A stretch of 64,000 nt of DNA from Talpa occidentalis (lineage: Eukaryota; Chordata; Mammalia; Eulipotyphla; Talpidae), in assembly GCF_014898055.3 (NCBI RefSeq), contig NW_023601433.1, positions 82,159,106 to 82,223,105 of the forward strand, given 5' to 3'. Both the position numbers and the translations under genes were made by a program. Under the pieces are notes generated by a model, which had not been told where the DNA came from, made no database searches, and saw nothing but the letters and a program-made list of their open reading frames with translations. This document shows positions 19,878 to 30,679 of this stretch, in pieces; position 1 is the first letter of the stretch; each line of letters begins with the position of its first letter.

Positions 19878-20845
19878 CAGCTCCTCTTTGTGGGGAAGGT
19901 GTTCTTTTATCCCTATCCTGTGATGTTCTTTTCATTTTTCCTTTGGTGATTGACAATGCCCTTATGAAATCACAGTGATGATGGTGTTAAGTGTTTGAAA
20001 TTTCTTCAGAATAGGTGATGCATGGATGGAGCCCACAGTGTTGAGAAGGTCACCTGCTAGCAATGTTATCTTCTTCTTCCCTCCCCTGGCCCTCCATCAG
20101 TGCACCTGTCCCCGATGACCAGAGAAGACAGTCTCTTGATGTCATTTCTCTCCTAGTCCAGCCTTTGCTTCCCATGAAAAGAGGGTGGCCATCATTCCCA
20201 GCTGGCAAAAATTTGGTTCTTTTGTGAAGCGGAGGATATAAAGATCTTAGATGCTATTTAAATTTTGTAACTGTGCGCATGGTACTGCTTTCACTATGTC
20301 TTGCTTCGCCCATTCGTTGGACAGGCACAGCCCTTGTGACATTGTTCCTATGGAGACACAAGATGTGTTGTGCTAACATGGTCGCTTTTCTCTCTGGAGC
20401 CATCTCTGAGGTCTTTCTAGTGACTTTGCACCATACAACGTGTATGAGAACAGTCAGCTTTTTTTCTCTCTTGCGCCCTTTGGAGCTTCGATCCAAGCTC
20501 AGCACTCTATATCCTGAGCTCCTTACTTGAAATATGCTCTCAAATTCTTCAAGGAAACCAGCTCCTCCTTGAGATTGCCTTTCCCATACAGCCTCCTCAG
20601 TGAGGCTGTGTTTCCCTGCTGAGTCCCAAGCAACTCTCAAGGATGGAATCAGAACACTCTTTATTCCCTATTGACTCCCAGAAACTATCTCTACTCCTCC
20701 CTCCATCAAAATTCCCGGCTAATGTGGAGGGTTTTTCAATAAACCCCTGCCTGGCTTCCCAGTGGCCTGTTTTCTACCCCTACTCTTAATGTCATGCTTT
20801 GTGGCTTCATCCTGACTTTGGACATCTAACACTCAAGGCTCAACC
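19878..20845. other. No gene recognised
   Basis: Mostly unique-looking sequence. A polyadenylation-like CAATAAACCCCTGCC at about 20738 may be the end of an old LTR, but no further LTR hallmark was found. Confidence 0.3.
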
Positions 20846-21095
20846 TTCTTAGCTCCAGTGATTATCTTCCTTGTCCCACTTCTGCCTTCCATTTACATGG
20901 TCGTTACTCTGGGCTTGACTTAAATGTCATTTCCTCGGAGAAATCTCTTCTGAATTCCCTTGCTGCCACTCTCAAGTCAGTCCCTTTCCAGGAAATACCC
21001 CGTTTTATCTACCCCTAGCACTAGTAAGTATCTGGAAGGATCTTGTTTGACTATGAACTCACATTTCTATTGTCTAATGTTTTAGGTCCAATTTG
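20846..21095 (+). mobile_element. L2 fragment
   Basis: TGGGCTTGACTTAAATGTCA, TTTCCTCGGAGAAATCTCTT and CTGAATTCCCTTGCTGCCAC match the 3' part of LINE2 in plus orientation. Confidence 0.7.
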
Positions 21096-21184
21096 CTGAA
21101 AACAGATCCTATGGTGGTAGAAATGTTACTTGAATGATTTAAGAGACTCCTCTCAGGAGACAAGTGAAGGAAACATGGCTAGGA

Positions 21185-22385
21185 TATGATCTCAAGGGTA
21201 GACAAATATCAATAGATCAATGGAACAGAATCAAGAAATAGATTCACATAAATAATTTTCAACAAATGCTCCAATTCCATTTGAAAAGGAAAGTATTTTC
21301 ATCAATGGCACTGAAAAATTGGATAAGTGAAAAAATTAACCTCAATCCCTACCTCACATGACACATACACAAGTAATTTGAGAAGGATCATAGATCTAAA
21401 TGTGAGAGTTAGACTATGAAATTTCTGGTAGAAATTAGTGATTATATTAGCACTCTCAGAGGTAGGGAATAAAACTTTTTAGAAAAGATACAAAATGCAG
21501 TAATCATAACAGAATAAAAGATCAATTGTACTTCATAAAATTAAAAACTATTTACCAAATGCCTCATTAAGAAAATGAAAAGATAAGATGCAACCAAAGA
21601 AAAAAAATACTTGCCGCGTATACATCTTTTGTGGCCTTGTTTCCAGAATATATTAAGAATACCCACAAATCAAGAGTAAAACAACAAGTAATTCAACAAA
21701 ATAGGTAAACTACTTGAACAGACATTTTATAAGAAAATATACATGAGTAGTTTATAAACACATGGTAAGATGCTTAGCATTGCTAGCTATCAGGGAAATG
21801 GAAATTAAATCCACAAGGATATATTTCATACCCATAGCTTGGCTAAAATTAGAAATATGACAATATTAAATGTTGACAAGGATGTGGAACAACTAGAACC
21901 CTTATACTTTATTGGTGTAAAATGGTACAGCTACTTTGGAAAACTGTTTGGAACTTTCTTATAACGTTCAGACAATGGCCTAGTCATTGACCTGTAAGTG
22001 TTTATATAAGAGTTCACAAAAAATCTTGTCCAAGAATTTTTATGGCAGCTTTATCAACAATAACTAAAAGTTGGGAATAACTCAGATTTCCTTGCATAGA
22101 AGAATGGATAAATAAACCTTTGGGTGTTCATACTGTTGGCTGGTACTCAGCAATCAAACTACTGATATGCACAACAACACAGAATAATCTAAGAAATACT
22201 TTATTGAGTGAAGTAAGATACATACAAGAGGGCAGAGGGGTGTGATGGAAACAGTCACATTTTAATTGGGGTGTTGGTTAGGTTGGAAGACATTTGTCCA
22301 AACTCATTAAATCACATACATGATATATGTGCTTTTTACTATATATAAATTTTTATCTCAATTAGAAACAAACAACAAAGCATCA
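21185..22385 (+). mobile_element. L1 3' fragment (1.2 kb)
   Basis: The ordered phrases CAATAGATCAATGGAACAGA, AAATTAGTGATTATATTAGC, CCAGAATATATTAAGAATAC, ACTAGAACCCTTATACTTTA, AGAATGGATAAATAAACC and TTTATCTCAATTAGAAACAA follow ORF2 and its 3' UTR in plus orientation. The copy is old and broken by many stops. Confidence 0.88.
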
Positions 22386-23500
22386 GAGAAGTAATAGGAG
22401 ACGACTTTGGTCTGATTCCATAGGGGAACTTGGGACATAAATCATACCATGGAGTTGGTCTTCCTTGAGGCAGGGGGGCTGGGCTTGTACCCCCATGTGA
22501 TTTAGTCAGTCCCCTCCAGGGAGGGTGGCTTAGCCTTCTGGAACAGTTGTCTCCAAGTTGGATAAAGGGTCAGCCATGACTTTTTTTCACTTCATAATCA
22601 TGAGCTGGATCTAGTAAGGAGGATCTGGGTGTGTCTCCAACTTGGCTGTAGTCTTCTCCCCACAGAGCCTGGTTCCATTTGCCTCTAGCATAGGCCCACT
22701 GCATCCAGATGTGGTTTCTCCAGAATTCCGGTTGGTCACGGCTTTTGAAGAAACTTAAGAGAGGAAGGTTTTGGGCTGAACTAGAGCCCCTGTCATCACC
22801 CCAGTCTTGGTCATCACTAACCTCACCATGTCCCATACCCCCTATACTGGTCTGGGTGGCAGGTCAGGTGGCATGCCCCAGACCCTTATCCTGGAGGGGT
22901 CTGAATACCTGGCTACCATGTCCTTATTCAGCTGGGGTGCAGGCATTGCCCATTTACAGCTTCTCTAGGCATGGGGCACCAAGAGGCTCCATGGTGAATC
23001 ACCCCAACACCAAGCAGTTCCCTCCCAGTCTCCATTGCGTAGTTGCAACCCTGCCTTTTCATGCAGGCTGAGGCTGTTGCCTTTGCAAGAGTGGTGATTA
23101 CTTTGTCTTCTGGCCAACTGGCCCAAGTTGCCCAAAACGACCAGGGCAGCTACACGTTCAGGTTGAGTGGGGTTGTCGCTGAGACCTGGGGGGAAGGATC
23201 CTCCCTCTGGGGACTGATGCCACTGGACCCACAGAGCTCCAGGTCTGGGGGTTGGGAGGAGTATAAAGTACAAACCCCTTAGTGGGCTCACTGGAGAATG
23301 GTGGTGAGGGGAGTCACCCATTCCTGTCTTCCTGCCATTGAAGTGTCAACCCTTTGAGGTCAGCGGGTGTCCTTGTTCACCATATCTGCAGTGCCAAGGA
23401 CGATGCCTGGCTCACAGTTAGCTCACGGCTGGTCCTTATGTTCGCATTGGCAGAACCTAGCTAGATGCTATTAAGTGTGTTTAAGGACTCTCAAAAAATA
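22386..23500. other. Unassigned sequence, possibly old L1 5' region
   Basis: The 120-codon frame at 22709-23071 has no domain. Phrases at 23085-23230 (AGAGTGGTGATTACTTTGTC, CCAACTGGCCCAAGTTGCCC, GAGTGGGGTTGTCGCTGAGA) give the impression of an interspersed repeat, perhaps an old L1 5' region, but I cannot confirm it. The end (about 23340-23420, GTGCCAAGGACGATGCCTGG) resembles L2. Confidence 0.3.
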
Positions 23501-23990
23501 CTCGTTTTCTTTAAGGTACTCAATTTATTTTATGGTTACAGAGTTATAAATGTTCATGACAGAGGATTTAAAATACATAAAATACAGAAAAAAAAATAGA
23601 GGCACCTGGAGATAACCTCTGTTAGCCTGCACTACACCACGACCGTGGTCCACACTCACACTTTCTGCAGCAAAGGTGCTTCAGAGAGGGAGCCCCAGGA
23701 AGTCTCTTGAGAGTAAAAGGAAGGGTGGGTCTCCCTCAGAACAAGAATCCAAAGTTTTCTTTGAAAAACAAGGGTTTGCAACCAATACAATAGGAATGGT
23801 TAACACCCTCCGGTTGACACGATGAAGCTGGCGGTTCTCATCGAGCTGACATCCAGCTTCCACTCACCATCAGTGAGCAGAGCAGATGGTCCGAGCGCTG
23901 CTATTGTGCGTGGCAGTCACCAGCACCTGGCCAGCCCCCGGCACGGTGCCCTTCCTCCCGGAGCCCGCAGACTTCACGACAGACAAAAGG
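23501..23990. other. No feature recognised
   Basis: AT-rich start, possibly a decayed L1 tail (ATTTAAAATACATAAAATAC), then unique sequence. Confidence 0.3.
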
Positions 23991-24215
23991 AACCTTTTAC
24001 TGCAAAGAACCAGATGTTGCCGACTGGAAGAGACCAGTGGTGGTTGAAAACAGCCATGAATGAGTCATGTTTAATCATCTCAGACAAGCATAAAAGTATA
24101 TAAAAGATTAGTGCAGAAGAGAATTTATACCAGGCTCTGTGCTGTCTGGGAACATGATTTACATGAAAAGGGGAAAAAAATCTCTGAGCCACCTGGAGCA
24201 CCGTCGTCAGAGGCT
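23991..24215. promoter_or_regulatory. Candidate enhancer with AP-1 palindrome
   Basis: Repeat-free, moderately AT-rich sequence with an intact AP-1 site inside a 9-bp palindrome, ATGAGTCAT (24060-24068), next to TTTAATCATCTCAGA and AAAAGTATATAAAAGATTAG. The texture is that of conserved noncoding DNA, but conservation was not tested. Confidence 0.3.
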
Positions 24216-24890
24216 TTCAGGGTTTGGATTTCAGTATCCATCATTGTAACCTCTTATTTTTATTTTTGAAAGCCATTTGGATGCCTAGCAGAACAACCAA
24301 CGCTGAACAACTCTTTACAGTGTTCTAATGTGACTGTCCCTAACCCGCCAGCTCCTGGGATTCAAGCCCCGAAGCCGCCTGAGATGGTACATCCAATCTC
24401 TGCCCCTTGGCTTTGGCAGTGAGGCCAAAATACAGTCCTATGTCAGGGGCAGGGAGATGTTCTGAGAAATGGGTCGTTTGGCGACTGTCATTGTACAACC
24501 ATCATGGAGTGTAATTACACAGCCCGGATGGCAGGGCCCGTGGGGGGACCACCATCCTCCAGGTGCTCTTTTAGAAGCACCATGAAATGGTGCACGAGTG
24601 TACAAGGCCTTATTTAGCTGTGCCTGGGCTCACTGCTTTAACTGAGCAAACCAAGCTGGGTGAGTTGCTAAGGGGATAGAATGGGAGGTCGGGTGGATCT
24701 GCCTGGTTTTGCTTTTCTATTGAAGAGCTACTTTGCTGATTTGAAGTCTCCGACCCATCGCTGCTGTCTTCTGCCCTTTTGATTGGTGAACACCCTGACT
24801 TCTCATTCAGGAACTCAGTTACCATGCAGCTTGGTTTGGTGAGAGATGAATGCTGTGGCTTCATATCCTTGCTAACACTTGGTGTTGTCT
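24216..24890. other. No feature recognised
   Basis: Unique-looking sequence. No exon or repeat was identified. Confidence 0.3.
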
Positions 24891-25125
24891 AATTCTAGAA
24901 TTTAAGCCACTCTTGTGGCCATGTGGCGGTATCCCATTTTGGTTGTACATGGTGTTCCCCTGGCATGTAATGATGCTGTGTATCCTTTTGTGCATTTATT
25001 GGTCATTTGGAGAAATTATTTTGTGACCTGCCTCTTTACCCAAATATCCATTAAAGTAGAATGGAAATTTTGGACTGTTTGTCCAGTGGAATACTATATA
25101 GCACTGAATATAGGAGGCCCAGGCT
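24891..25125. mobile_element. Decayed L1 pieces
   Basis: GTGCATTTATTGGTCATTTGGAG and CTTTACCCAAATATCCATTA (as blocks) recall reverse-oriented L1, while TGGAATACTATATAGCACTG recalls sense L1. Probably two small fragments. Confidence 0.45.
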
Positions 25126-25167
25126 TTTATACCCCTGTGTGGTTCAGCTCTGAAACATGGGCCTACC

Positions 25168-25670
25168 TGTTTTAAGCATGTCTTGACATGCTTTGACATC
25201 TGGGACTTGCTGGCCCTGCAGGGACTGCCCCCCTGAGGGCCAATTACTAGATGGTGAAAGACACACCTGAAAGCTCACCTGGCATGTACAAACCAACCAG
25301 TCCAGAGTCCACACTCAACCACCTCCTTGATGAGACTCTTACACGCTACAATCCACCTGTCCTAATCACCCCAGAGTCAGATGTCAGACAGACAACTAGG
25401 CCAGCCCTCCTGCCCCTGAGCCCACCGGACTAGATCACACTACTAATCCCAATACTGCTGACTCTGCCTCATCGATTCCTTCTTGTGGAAACCACAATAA
25501 AAGCTCTTGCCTCCCCTTCCCCACCTACTCCCCTGGCTCTTGACAGACCGTATGTCCCTGCCTGGTGTGGCTGGCCCTCTTCTTGGAGTCTGCGGGCATC
25601 TTGATCGGCAGCCATTTCCCGCGCTGTCGGCCTCACCACACCTGAATAATAATAAAAACCACTTTCTAAA
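25168..25670 (+). mobile_element. Probable ERV-type solo LTR
   Basis: It may begin at TGTTTTAAGC. It has a C-rich U3-like part (CCCTGCAGGGACTGCCCCCC, CATGTACAAACCAACCAG) and a polyadenylation signal ACAATAAAAGCTCTTGCC at about 25493, followed by a CT-rich U5-like stretch. This layout is typical of class I (gammaretrovirus-like) LTRs. No internal gag/pol/env is present. The exact family and right boundary are uncertain. Confidence 0.5.
25174..25193. promoter_or_regulatory. p53-family response element, 19 of 20 match
   Basis: Two decamers, AAGCATGTCT and TGACATGCTT, stand back to back with no spacer. Against RRRCWWGYYY the first matches at all positions and the second has one mismatch (T at position 1). 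Both CATG cores are intact. The site coincides with the left edge of the probable LTR. Known: p53 binding sites are carried by some ERV LTRs. Binding here is inferred. Confidence 0.6.
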
Positions 25671-26084
25671 ACCACGCGCTGGTGGGGCTGCCCTCTGCCT
25701 CCAGGGCCATCTTGGAGGCACTGGGAGCTGGGTCCATCTGCCGGGCTCTTCAGAGGGCCAGGACAAGACCATCCGTGGGTAGAGTGGTCAGTGTCCACCG
25801 CAGAGTCTTGCCCTGAAGACTTAATCACCCTTCCTTCAGCACTGGGCTGGAGTGAGGGGGGCAGGCGAACACCTCCTACACTCACCCTAGTCCCTCCTCT
25901 CTGCCCAGAAGCTCAAGTGAGCCCTGTCTCCCCCCCACCCCCCACCCGGCTGCCTTCTCATTCAGCATAAAAGCCTCTGGCCTCCAAGAGTGACCTGCCT
26001 GCTCCTCTCCCGGGGCCTCTCCTGGCCTCCCCGGCCTGCTCCAGGCCCCCTGGCCCCTCACTTCCTCCACAGGCACCCCTCGGC
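25671..26084. other. No feature recognised
   Basis: GC-rich unique-looking sequence. Open frames here are Gly/Arg/Ala-rich and unsupported. Confidence 0.3.
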
Positions 26085-26385
26085 CCAGGACATTTGCACT
26101 TCCTTTGCCCTCTGCCTGAGATGCCTGGCCACGCCTCGCCGTCTCCTCCCGGGCCTCCTGCTCCAAGATCCCAGCGAGCCCCACCCGACGCCTCGCCCCT
26201 GCCCTGCTCTCGCTCCGTGCGATGTGCCATGCGTGTCAGCTGTTCCTTCATGTAACATCTGTTCCCTCCCCTTGCATGAAGCTCCAGGGGTAAGAGAAGG
26301 ATTTGTGTCTATTTGTTTGTCGGTGGAGCCCCTGCCTGAAACGGTGCCCGACGCACAGCGTCGACAGGTGACTTGTTGCCGGAGC
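26085..26385 (+). mobile_element. L2 fragment
   Basis: GGACATTTGCACTTCCTTTGCC, CTCTGCCTGAGATGCCTGGCC and CAGCTGTTCCTTCATGTAAC (as blocks), followed by GGTGCCCGACGCACAGCGTC in place of the usual GCCTGGCACATAG, match LINE2 3' sequence with many CpG-creating differences. Confidence 0.7.
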
Positions 26386-27044
26386 AGGAGGCGCACGTTT
26401 TGCAGAAGGTCTTCAGGTGCTCAGGTGGGCGCCCGCTGCCCGGGCTGAGGCCTGGGCTGGCTCGTGCAAGGTGCAGTTTAATTACAGATGCGTCTCATCT
26501 CACCCTCCTGCTTGCTCGCGACCGTCTTTCATGTCTCCCTCCCTCTCCTTCCTCTTTCATATCCATTTTCTTTCTTTCCCCGACTCCTTCCCGCTTTTTG
26601 GTACTTGATGGAGTCACATTAAACTAATAAAGCTTTCATTACTTGATTGTACCCGTAATTACGCACACTGAGAGCGGTTTGTTTTGATTTTCAGTGGACT
26701 TTTGGTTGCTGATGCTTTTGAACACGCGCTTTTATTCTTCAGTTGCCACTTGACCACCCCCCCCCGCCCTGTTGTTTTAAAAAGGATGAAAAGCTTAGAA
26801 AAACATCAGAAATATCCTTTTATTTTCCCTGCAAATTGATGTGGAGAGTTTTGTTTTGATTCTCCTCTTGGACAAGGCGGGTGTTAAGGGAGAATCATAC
26901 ATGTCTCAGCTGCCCACCAGGCTATGGACTCTGAGGTGGGAAGGAGATGCAGTTACCATTTATTGGGGGCTCTGGAAGAATCCACAATAAAGGGGGGGTT
27001 TGTTATAATCCCGACCCCTCACTGGGCTTCCAGGGGAGGTTGGT
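26386..27044. other. Unique DNA, possible regulatory element
   Basis: The stretch at about 26610-26760 (CTAATAAAGCTTTCATTAC, CCCGTAATTACGCACACTG) is repeat-free, with homeodomain-like TAATTA and conserved-looking texture. No exon was identified. Confidence 0.3.
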
Positions 27045-27385
27045 TCAAAACAGGGGTTCCCTACCACAGTGCTGCTGACATTTCGGGCTGGATCGTTCCT
27101 AGGGGGGCCCTCTGTGCCTTGTAGGGTGCTGTGCAGCTTCCCTGGCCTCACCCACTAGATGGAAATGCACCCCCCTTCATTTATTTATTTATTTATTTTT
27201 AAAGATTTATTTATTTATTTATACAAGCACTGGGTACAGTCAGAAGCGCGGGAGGGTGAGAGAATTCACCAGAGCCAGAGCAGGGAGCAGAGCAGGCAGA
27301 CTGATGAAGTACACTGCTGAGCACCCCCCTTCATTTATAACAATCAAAAAATCTCCAGACATCGCCAGAGGTACCTGGGTGTAAT
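27045..27385 (-). mobile_element. MER5A-type hAT element split by a SINE
   Basis: The left part (27045-27166: CAGGGGTTCCCTACCACAGTG, ACATTTCGGGCTGGATCGTTC, CCACTAGATGGAAATGCACC as blocks) and right part (27339-27385: AACAATCAAAAAATCTCCAG, ACATCGCCAGAGGTACC) are consecutive pieces of the reverse-oriented MER5A consensus. The interruption is the SINE at 27185-27320. Confidence 0.85.
27185..27320 (-). mobile_element. tRNA-derived SINE (second subfamily), 5'-truncated
   Basis: Only the 3' part is present, in reverse orientation: TTTAAAGATTTATTTATTTA, ACAAGCACTGGGTACAGTCA, GAAGCGCGGGAGGGTGAGAG. It is bounded by a perfect 18-bp target duplication, GCACCCCCCTTCATTTAT, at 27167-27184 and 27321-27338. 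The intact duplication and CpGs suggest a fairly recent insertion. Confidence 0.9.
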
Positions 27386-27784
27386 GGCAGGAATGACACA
27401 GGGCAGGATCTCTATGACCCGAGCAGACAGAGTAAGGAGAAGAGAGTCCTGGAGCCCTCGGTGGCTTTTCAGGCTTTTATTGGGATTTACCAGGTGCACG
27501 GCTGGCAAGTCTTCACTCTTTCTGGGCTCTCTGGCATTCTCTGGTGGTCTTGTTCTCTGCTGCTTCTCTGCTCTTGTGGTTCTCCTGGAGGCCCCATGAT
27601 GCCGCCCTTGTAAGTCCAGCCTTAGCCCAGGTGTACCCACTTATGTGTGCCCGCACCCTACTCCAGGTGCCCACCATCAGGCATGCATTCAGGACCACAA
27701 GGATCCATCATCAGTCTCAATGGCAGGAGGGCAGAAAAGCCTGAAAATCACTTACCCTACACTGGGCACAAAGACTCGGGTGGG
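27386..27784. other. No feature recognised
   Basis: Unique-looking sequence, with overlapping unsupported frames on both strands. Confidence 0.3.
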
Positions 27785-28275
27785 GAACTCCTGGATTCCG
27801 TCTGAACTTGGAAGATGAATGTTCAGAGCAACATTCTTCACAAGAACTGAAAGGTGGAAACTGCTCAAATACCTGTGGCCCGTCCACACAGTGGACTATT
27901 ATTCAGCCACAAAAAAGAGCAAGGTGGTGACTGGGGTTAGAATGTGGCAGAAACTTGAAACCAACCTGCTGAATGAACGTGACGTATTGTAGATTTCGTT
28001 TGTGTGCAGGGTCCAGCACAGGAGAATCCATGGAGACAGAAAGCAGGTGAGTGGTTCCCAGGGGCTGGGGTGATGGGAGATTGGGGAGAAACTGCTCAGT
28101 GGGTGCAGGGCTGTTTTTTATAACATGATGAAAGATTTCGGAGCTAGATGGGGTAGTGGTTGCATGACGTTGTCAGGGTGCTAAATGTTACTGCATTATT
28201 TGCATTGAAATGATTTTACTTCATTAAAATGATAAATTTTATCTGTTATTTGCCACAATTAAAAAAACAACTCTT
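27785..28275 (+). mobile_element. L1 3' fragment
   Basis: CAGTGGACTATTATTCAGCC, GTGAGTGGTTCCCAGGGGCT, GGTTGCATGACGTTGTCAGG and ATTTGCCACAATTAAAAAAA match the sense L1 tail. Confidence 0.85.
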
Positions 28276-28454
28276 GTGGGCTGCTTTTGCTGGCAGGTAC
28301 ACTAGCTGTTCCCGCGTCAGGTCCTTCCTGCCACCTCCCATCAGAACCAAGCTCCTCCCTGCCCCCTTCACTACACCTCAGGGATGGGAATTTCTGATTT
28401 GTGTAATTAGATTCTGATGTATTGATCTGGGAGCTCTTTCTTGGGGATGGCTAT

Positions 28455-28930
28455 TTCAGGAGCATTGTCTCAGTTATTTCTTGTTATAACAAGAGGTAGT
28501 GGCTTAAATAACAACTGTTTATTGGCTCATGACTTTGCGTTTGCCTCGGGGCCGGGCTGGGACCAGTGGTTTCCATGGTGTTGGCTGGTTTTGCTCACTT
28601 TTGCTTTGCCTGCTGTTGGCTGGGGCCATTCACAAGGCGGCCCTGGGCTGTCCAAGGTGGCTTCGCTCACCTACCCCCAGTGGTTCTGGCTGTTGTCTGG
28701 GGGAGCTCAGTTCTCCTCCACGTGGTCTCTCATCCCCCAGTGCGCTAGACCAGCTTCCCCAAAGCATAGCGACTGGGGTCAGAGAGATGAAAGTGGGAGC
28801 TGAAAGTTTCTTAAGGCCTCGACTCTGAAATGCCCAAATATCACTCCTACCATCTTCTATTGGTCACATTGAAGCAGGAAGTTTCCCAAGTCTGCTGCTT
28901 GGGGGAGTCTGCTCCTTAGATTCTGCTGCT
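28455..28930 (-). mobile_element. Probable MLT1-class LTR, reverse orientation
   Basis: TTATAACAAGAGGTAGTGGC, TTAAATAACAACTGTTTATT and GGCTCATGACTTTGCGTTTG resemble the reverse complement of the end of an MLT1-like LTR (ACAACAGAAATTTATT block). The rest is diverged. Confidence 0.5.
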
Positions 28931-29399
28931 TGCTGAAGAAACTGCTTGTTCACAGTGGTAGCAGTGCTGCCTTCACTCCCTTCCCGAATAATAAAGAATG
29001 TGTATGCTGTCATGCATGGGGATAGCAAGTTTCCTCATACAAACTGTATAAAACCCTGCCATTTTTACTCCTGGGTGCTCAGCCTTTTGGGAGCTATCCC
29101 ACACCCCCGGTGTGACAAGGAAATCTCTACCTCTCTGAGTGCCATCTGATTTCTCTGGGAAATTGCCATAACAACATCTCAAGACAAGTCCATGTTCAGG
29201 GCTGTGATTCTGCATCTTGATGGGAGCTACACAATATGGTCGCCGTGTTCTCCAGTCCTCCGTGAGGATCAGGGCATCAACAGGTGTGATGCTTGTAGAA
29301 CCTATGGCTAGGCAAGGGGGCTTGCAGGTAACTCTTATGATTGAATCCTTTTTCTCTCCCCCTTGCCTGGCTCTGTGCTTCCTACCTTGAGAAATAAAG

Positions 29400-29700
29400 T
29401 GAGTTCTTGTGGGTCATCTTTTGCTCAACAACTATTTATTGAGAATAAACCTGTGTCAGACACTGCTCTGAGCCTTAAGAGATGCAACAGGGAACAAGCA
29501 TACAAGGACCATGGGCTCAGGGTTTCTGTGTCTGTGGGAAAGTCAGCCTTTTAAGAAATAAACCAAAAAGTCAGCAGAATAATTAGAGAAGGTGCTGGAA
29601 ACGGAGTCAGCCTTGGAAGAGCTGGAGGGGCAAGTGCAAGGTGAGGGAGCCTGGAATGTTTCAAAAATAGCAGGAACCCCAGGGGCCTGGATAGAAGAGA
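29400..29700. repeat. Old L2/MIR-class sequence
   Basis: CAACAACTATTTATTGAGAA, CCTGTGTCAGACACTGCTC and CAACAGGGAACAAGCATAC are the widespread old-LINE phrases describing an L2-class piece. GA-rich simple sequence follows at about 29695-29720. Confidence 0.5.
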
Positions 29701-29754
29701 GGGAGAGAGAGGGAGGGGATTAAGTTTGAAGTGGGGAGGAAAAGTCTGGATCTG

Positions 29755-29885
29755 TGGGCATGAATCACTTAGGAGTTGATCAAAGTGCAGATTCAGATTC
29801 AGTAGGTCTGTGGTGACATCGGTATTTCCAAGTCCCAGGTGATGTCATGTACCTGGTCTTTGGACTGCACTTTGAGTAACAAGCA
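29755..29885. mobile_element. hAT-Charlie-type MER element
   Basis: GTGCAGATTCAGATTCAGTA, GGTCTGTGGTGACATCGGTA, TTTCCAAGTCCCAGGTGATG and GGACTGCACTTTGAGTAAC match the middle and right end of a MER20-like element. Confidence 0.65.
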
Positions 29886-29894
29886 CGTAAGGTC

Positions 29895-30220
29895 AGTGGC
29901 TGGTTAACTGTGGCTTGTGGGGTCAATTCAGTCCACTAGTGTCCACAAATCAAGTTCTATTGGAAAAATATTGTGCTGCTTCATTTGCATATACTGTGAC
30001 TTATTTACATATTGCCTGTGATTCACTTACACGTTGTCTGTGGTTCATTTACATATTGTCTGAGTCATTTACATATTGATTGTCTGATTCATTTACACTG
30101 TCTGCGATTATCTTTGTGATGCATATAGAGGAGTCACAACAGACACGGCATGACTAGAAAATCTGAAAATATTTTTGGTGAGACCCTTTATGGGAGGTTG
30201 ACAATCCCTGGTCTAGCCCA
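29895..30220. mobile_element. hAT-type DNA transposon with internal tandem expansion (copy 3 of 4)
   Basis: The left end AACTGTGGCTTGTGGGGTCA, the core CAAATCAAGTTCTATTGG and the right end AGGTTGACAATCCCTGG correspond to the family. Between them the segment that is normally single copy (CATTYGTTTACRTATTGTCTATGG type) is repeated about six times, with units of roughly 20-24 bp, at 29975-30110. Confidence 0.75.
29975..30112. repeat. Minisatellite inside the hAT element
   Basis: Successive units include TTATTTACATATTGCCTGTG, CACTTACACGTTGTCTGTGG, CATTTACATATTGTCTGAGT, CATTTACATATTGATTGTCTG (cut) and CATTTACACTGTCTGCGAT. About six imperfect copies are present. Confidence 0.85.
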
Positions 30221-30679
30221 TGTAGGTTCTTGAAATTTGGATTTTTTCCTAAGTGTGACAGCAAATCACTGGGGGGCTTGAATAGGGGACAATGTGGTCT
30301 AATTATGCTTTGAGAAGACCTTTCTTATGCTTTGTAGGGAATGAATGCAGCGAATAAGAAGAGAGATGTGCCTCTCTGGTGGCCTATGGGTTAAATCTCA
30401 GCGGTATGACCGCTAAGGCCTGAGTTTTATATTGTGTGAATATTTTCTCCCAATCAGTGGGGATGTTTAAAGGCAGAATTTTCTCTTTTAGAGTAATTCT
30501 GTCCTCTCCCTCCACCCCAACCTCCATTTCATATTTACTTCACTTCTCCGGGTGGTTCTGCTTCTTAAGTTATGAGCACTTGAATAACAGGTCATTCTTT
30601 CTGTATGATATTATATTGGAATTTATATGCCTCTTCTGCAGATCATCTATTTATGTTTAATTTTTAAAAAATTTGGTAG
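30221..30679. other. No feature recognised
   Basis: A SINE-like head, TGCCTCTCTGGTGGCCTATG GGTTAAATC, appears at about 30368-30395 without the rest of the element; it may be a 3'-deleted SINE of the local family. Otherwise unique. Confidence 0.35.

Noticed and set aside
22709..23071. 120-codon plus frame possibly a retrogene
   Set aside because: No poly-A tail, no target duplication and no recognisable parent protein; the surrounding phrases look like an old interspersed repeat.
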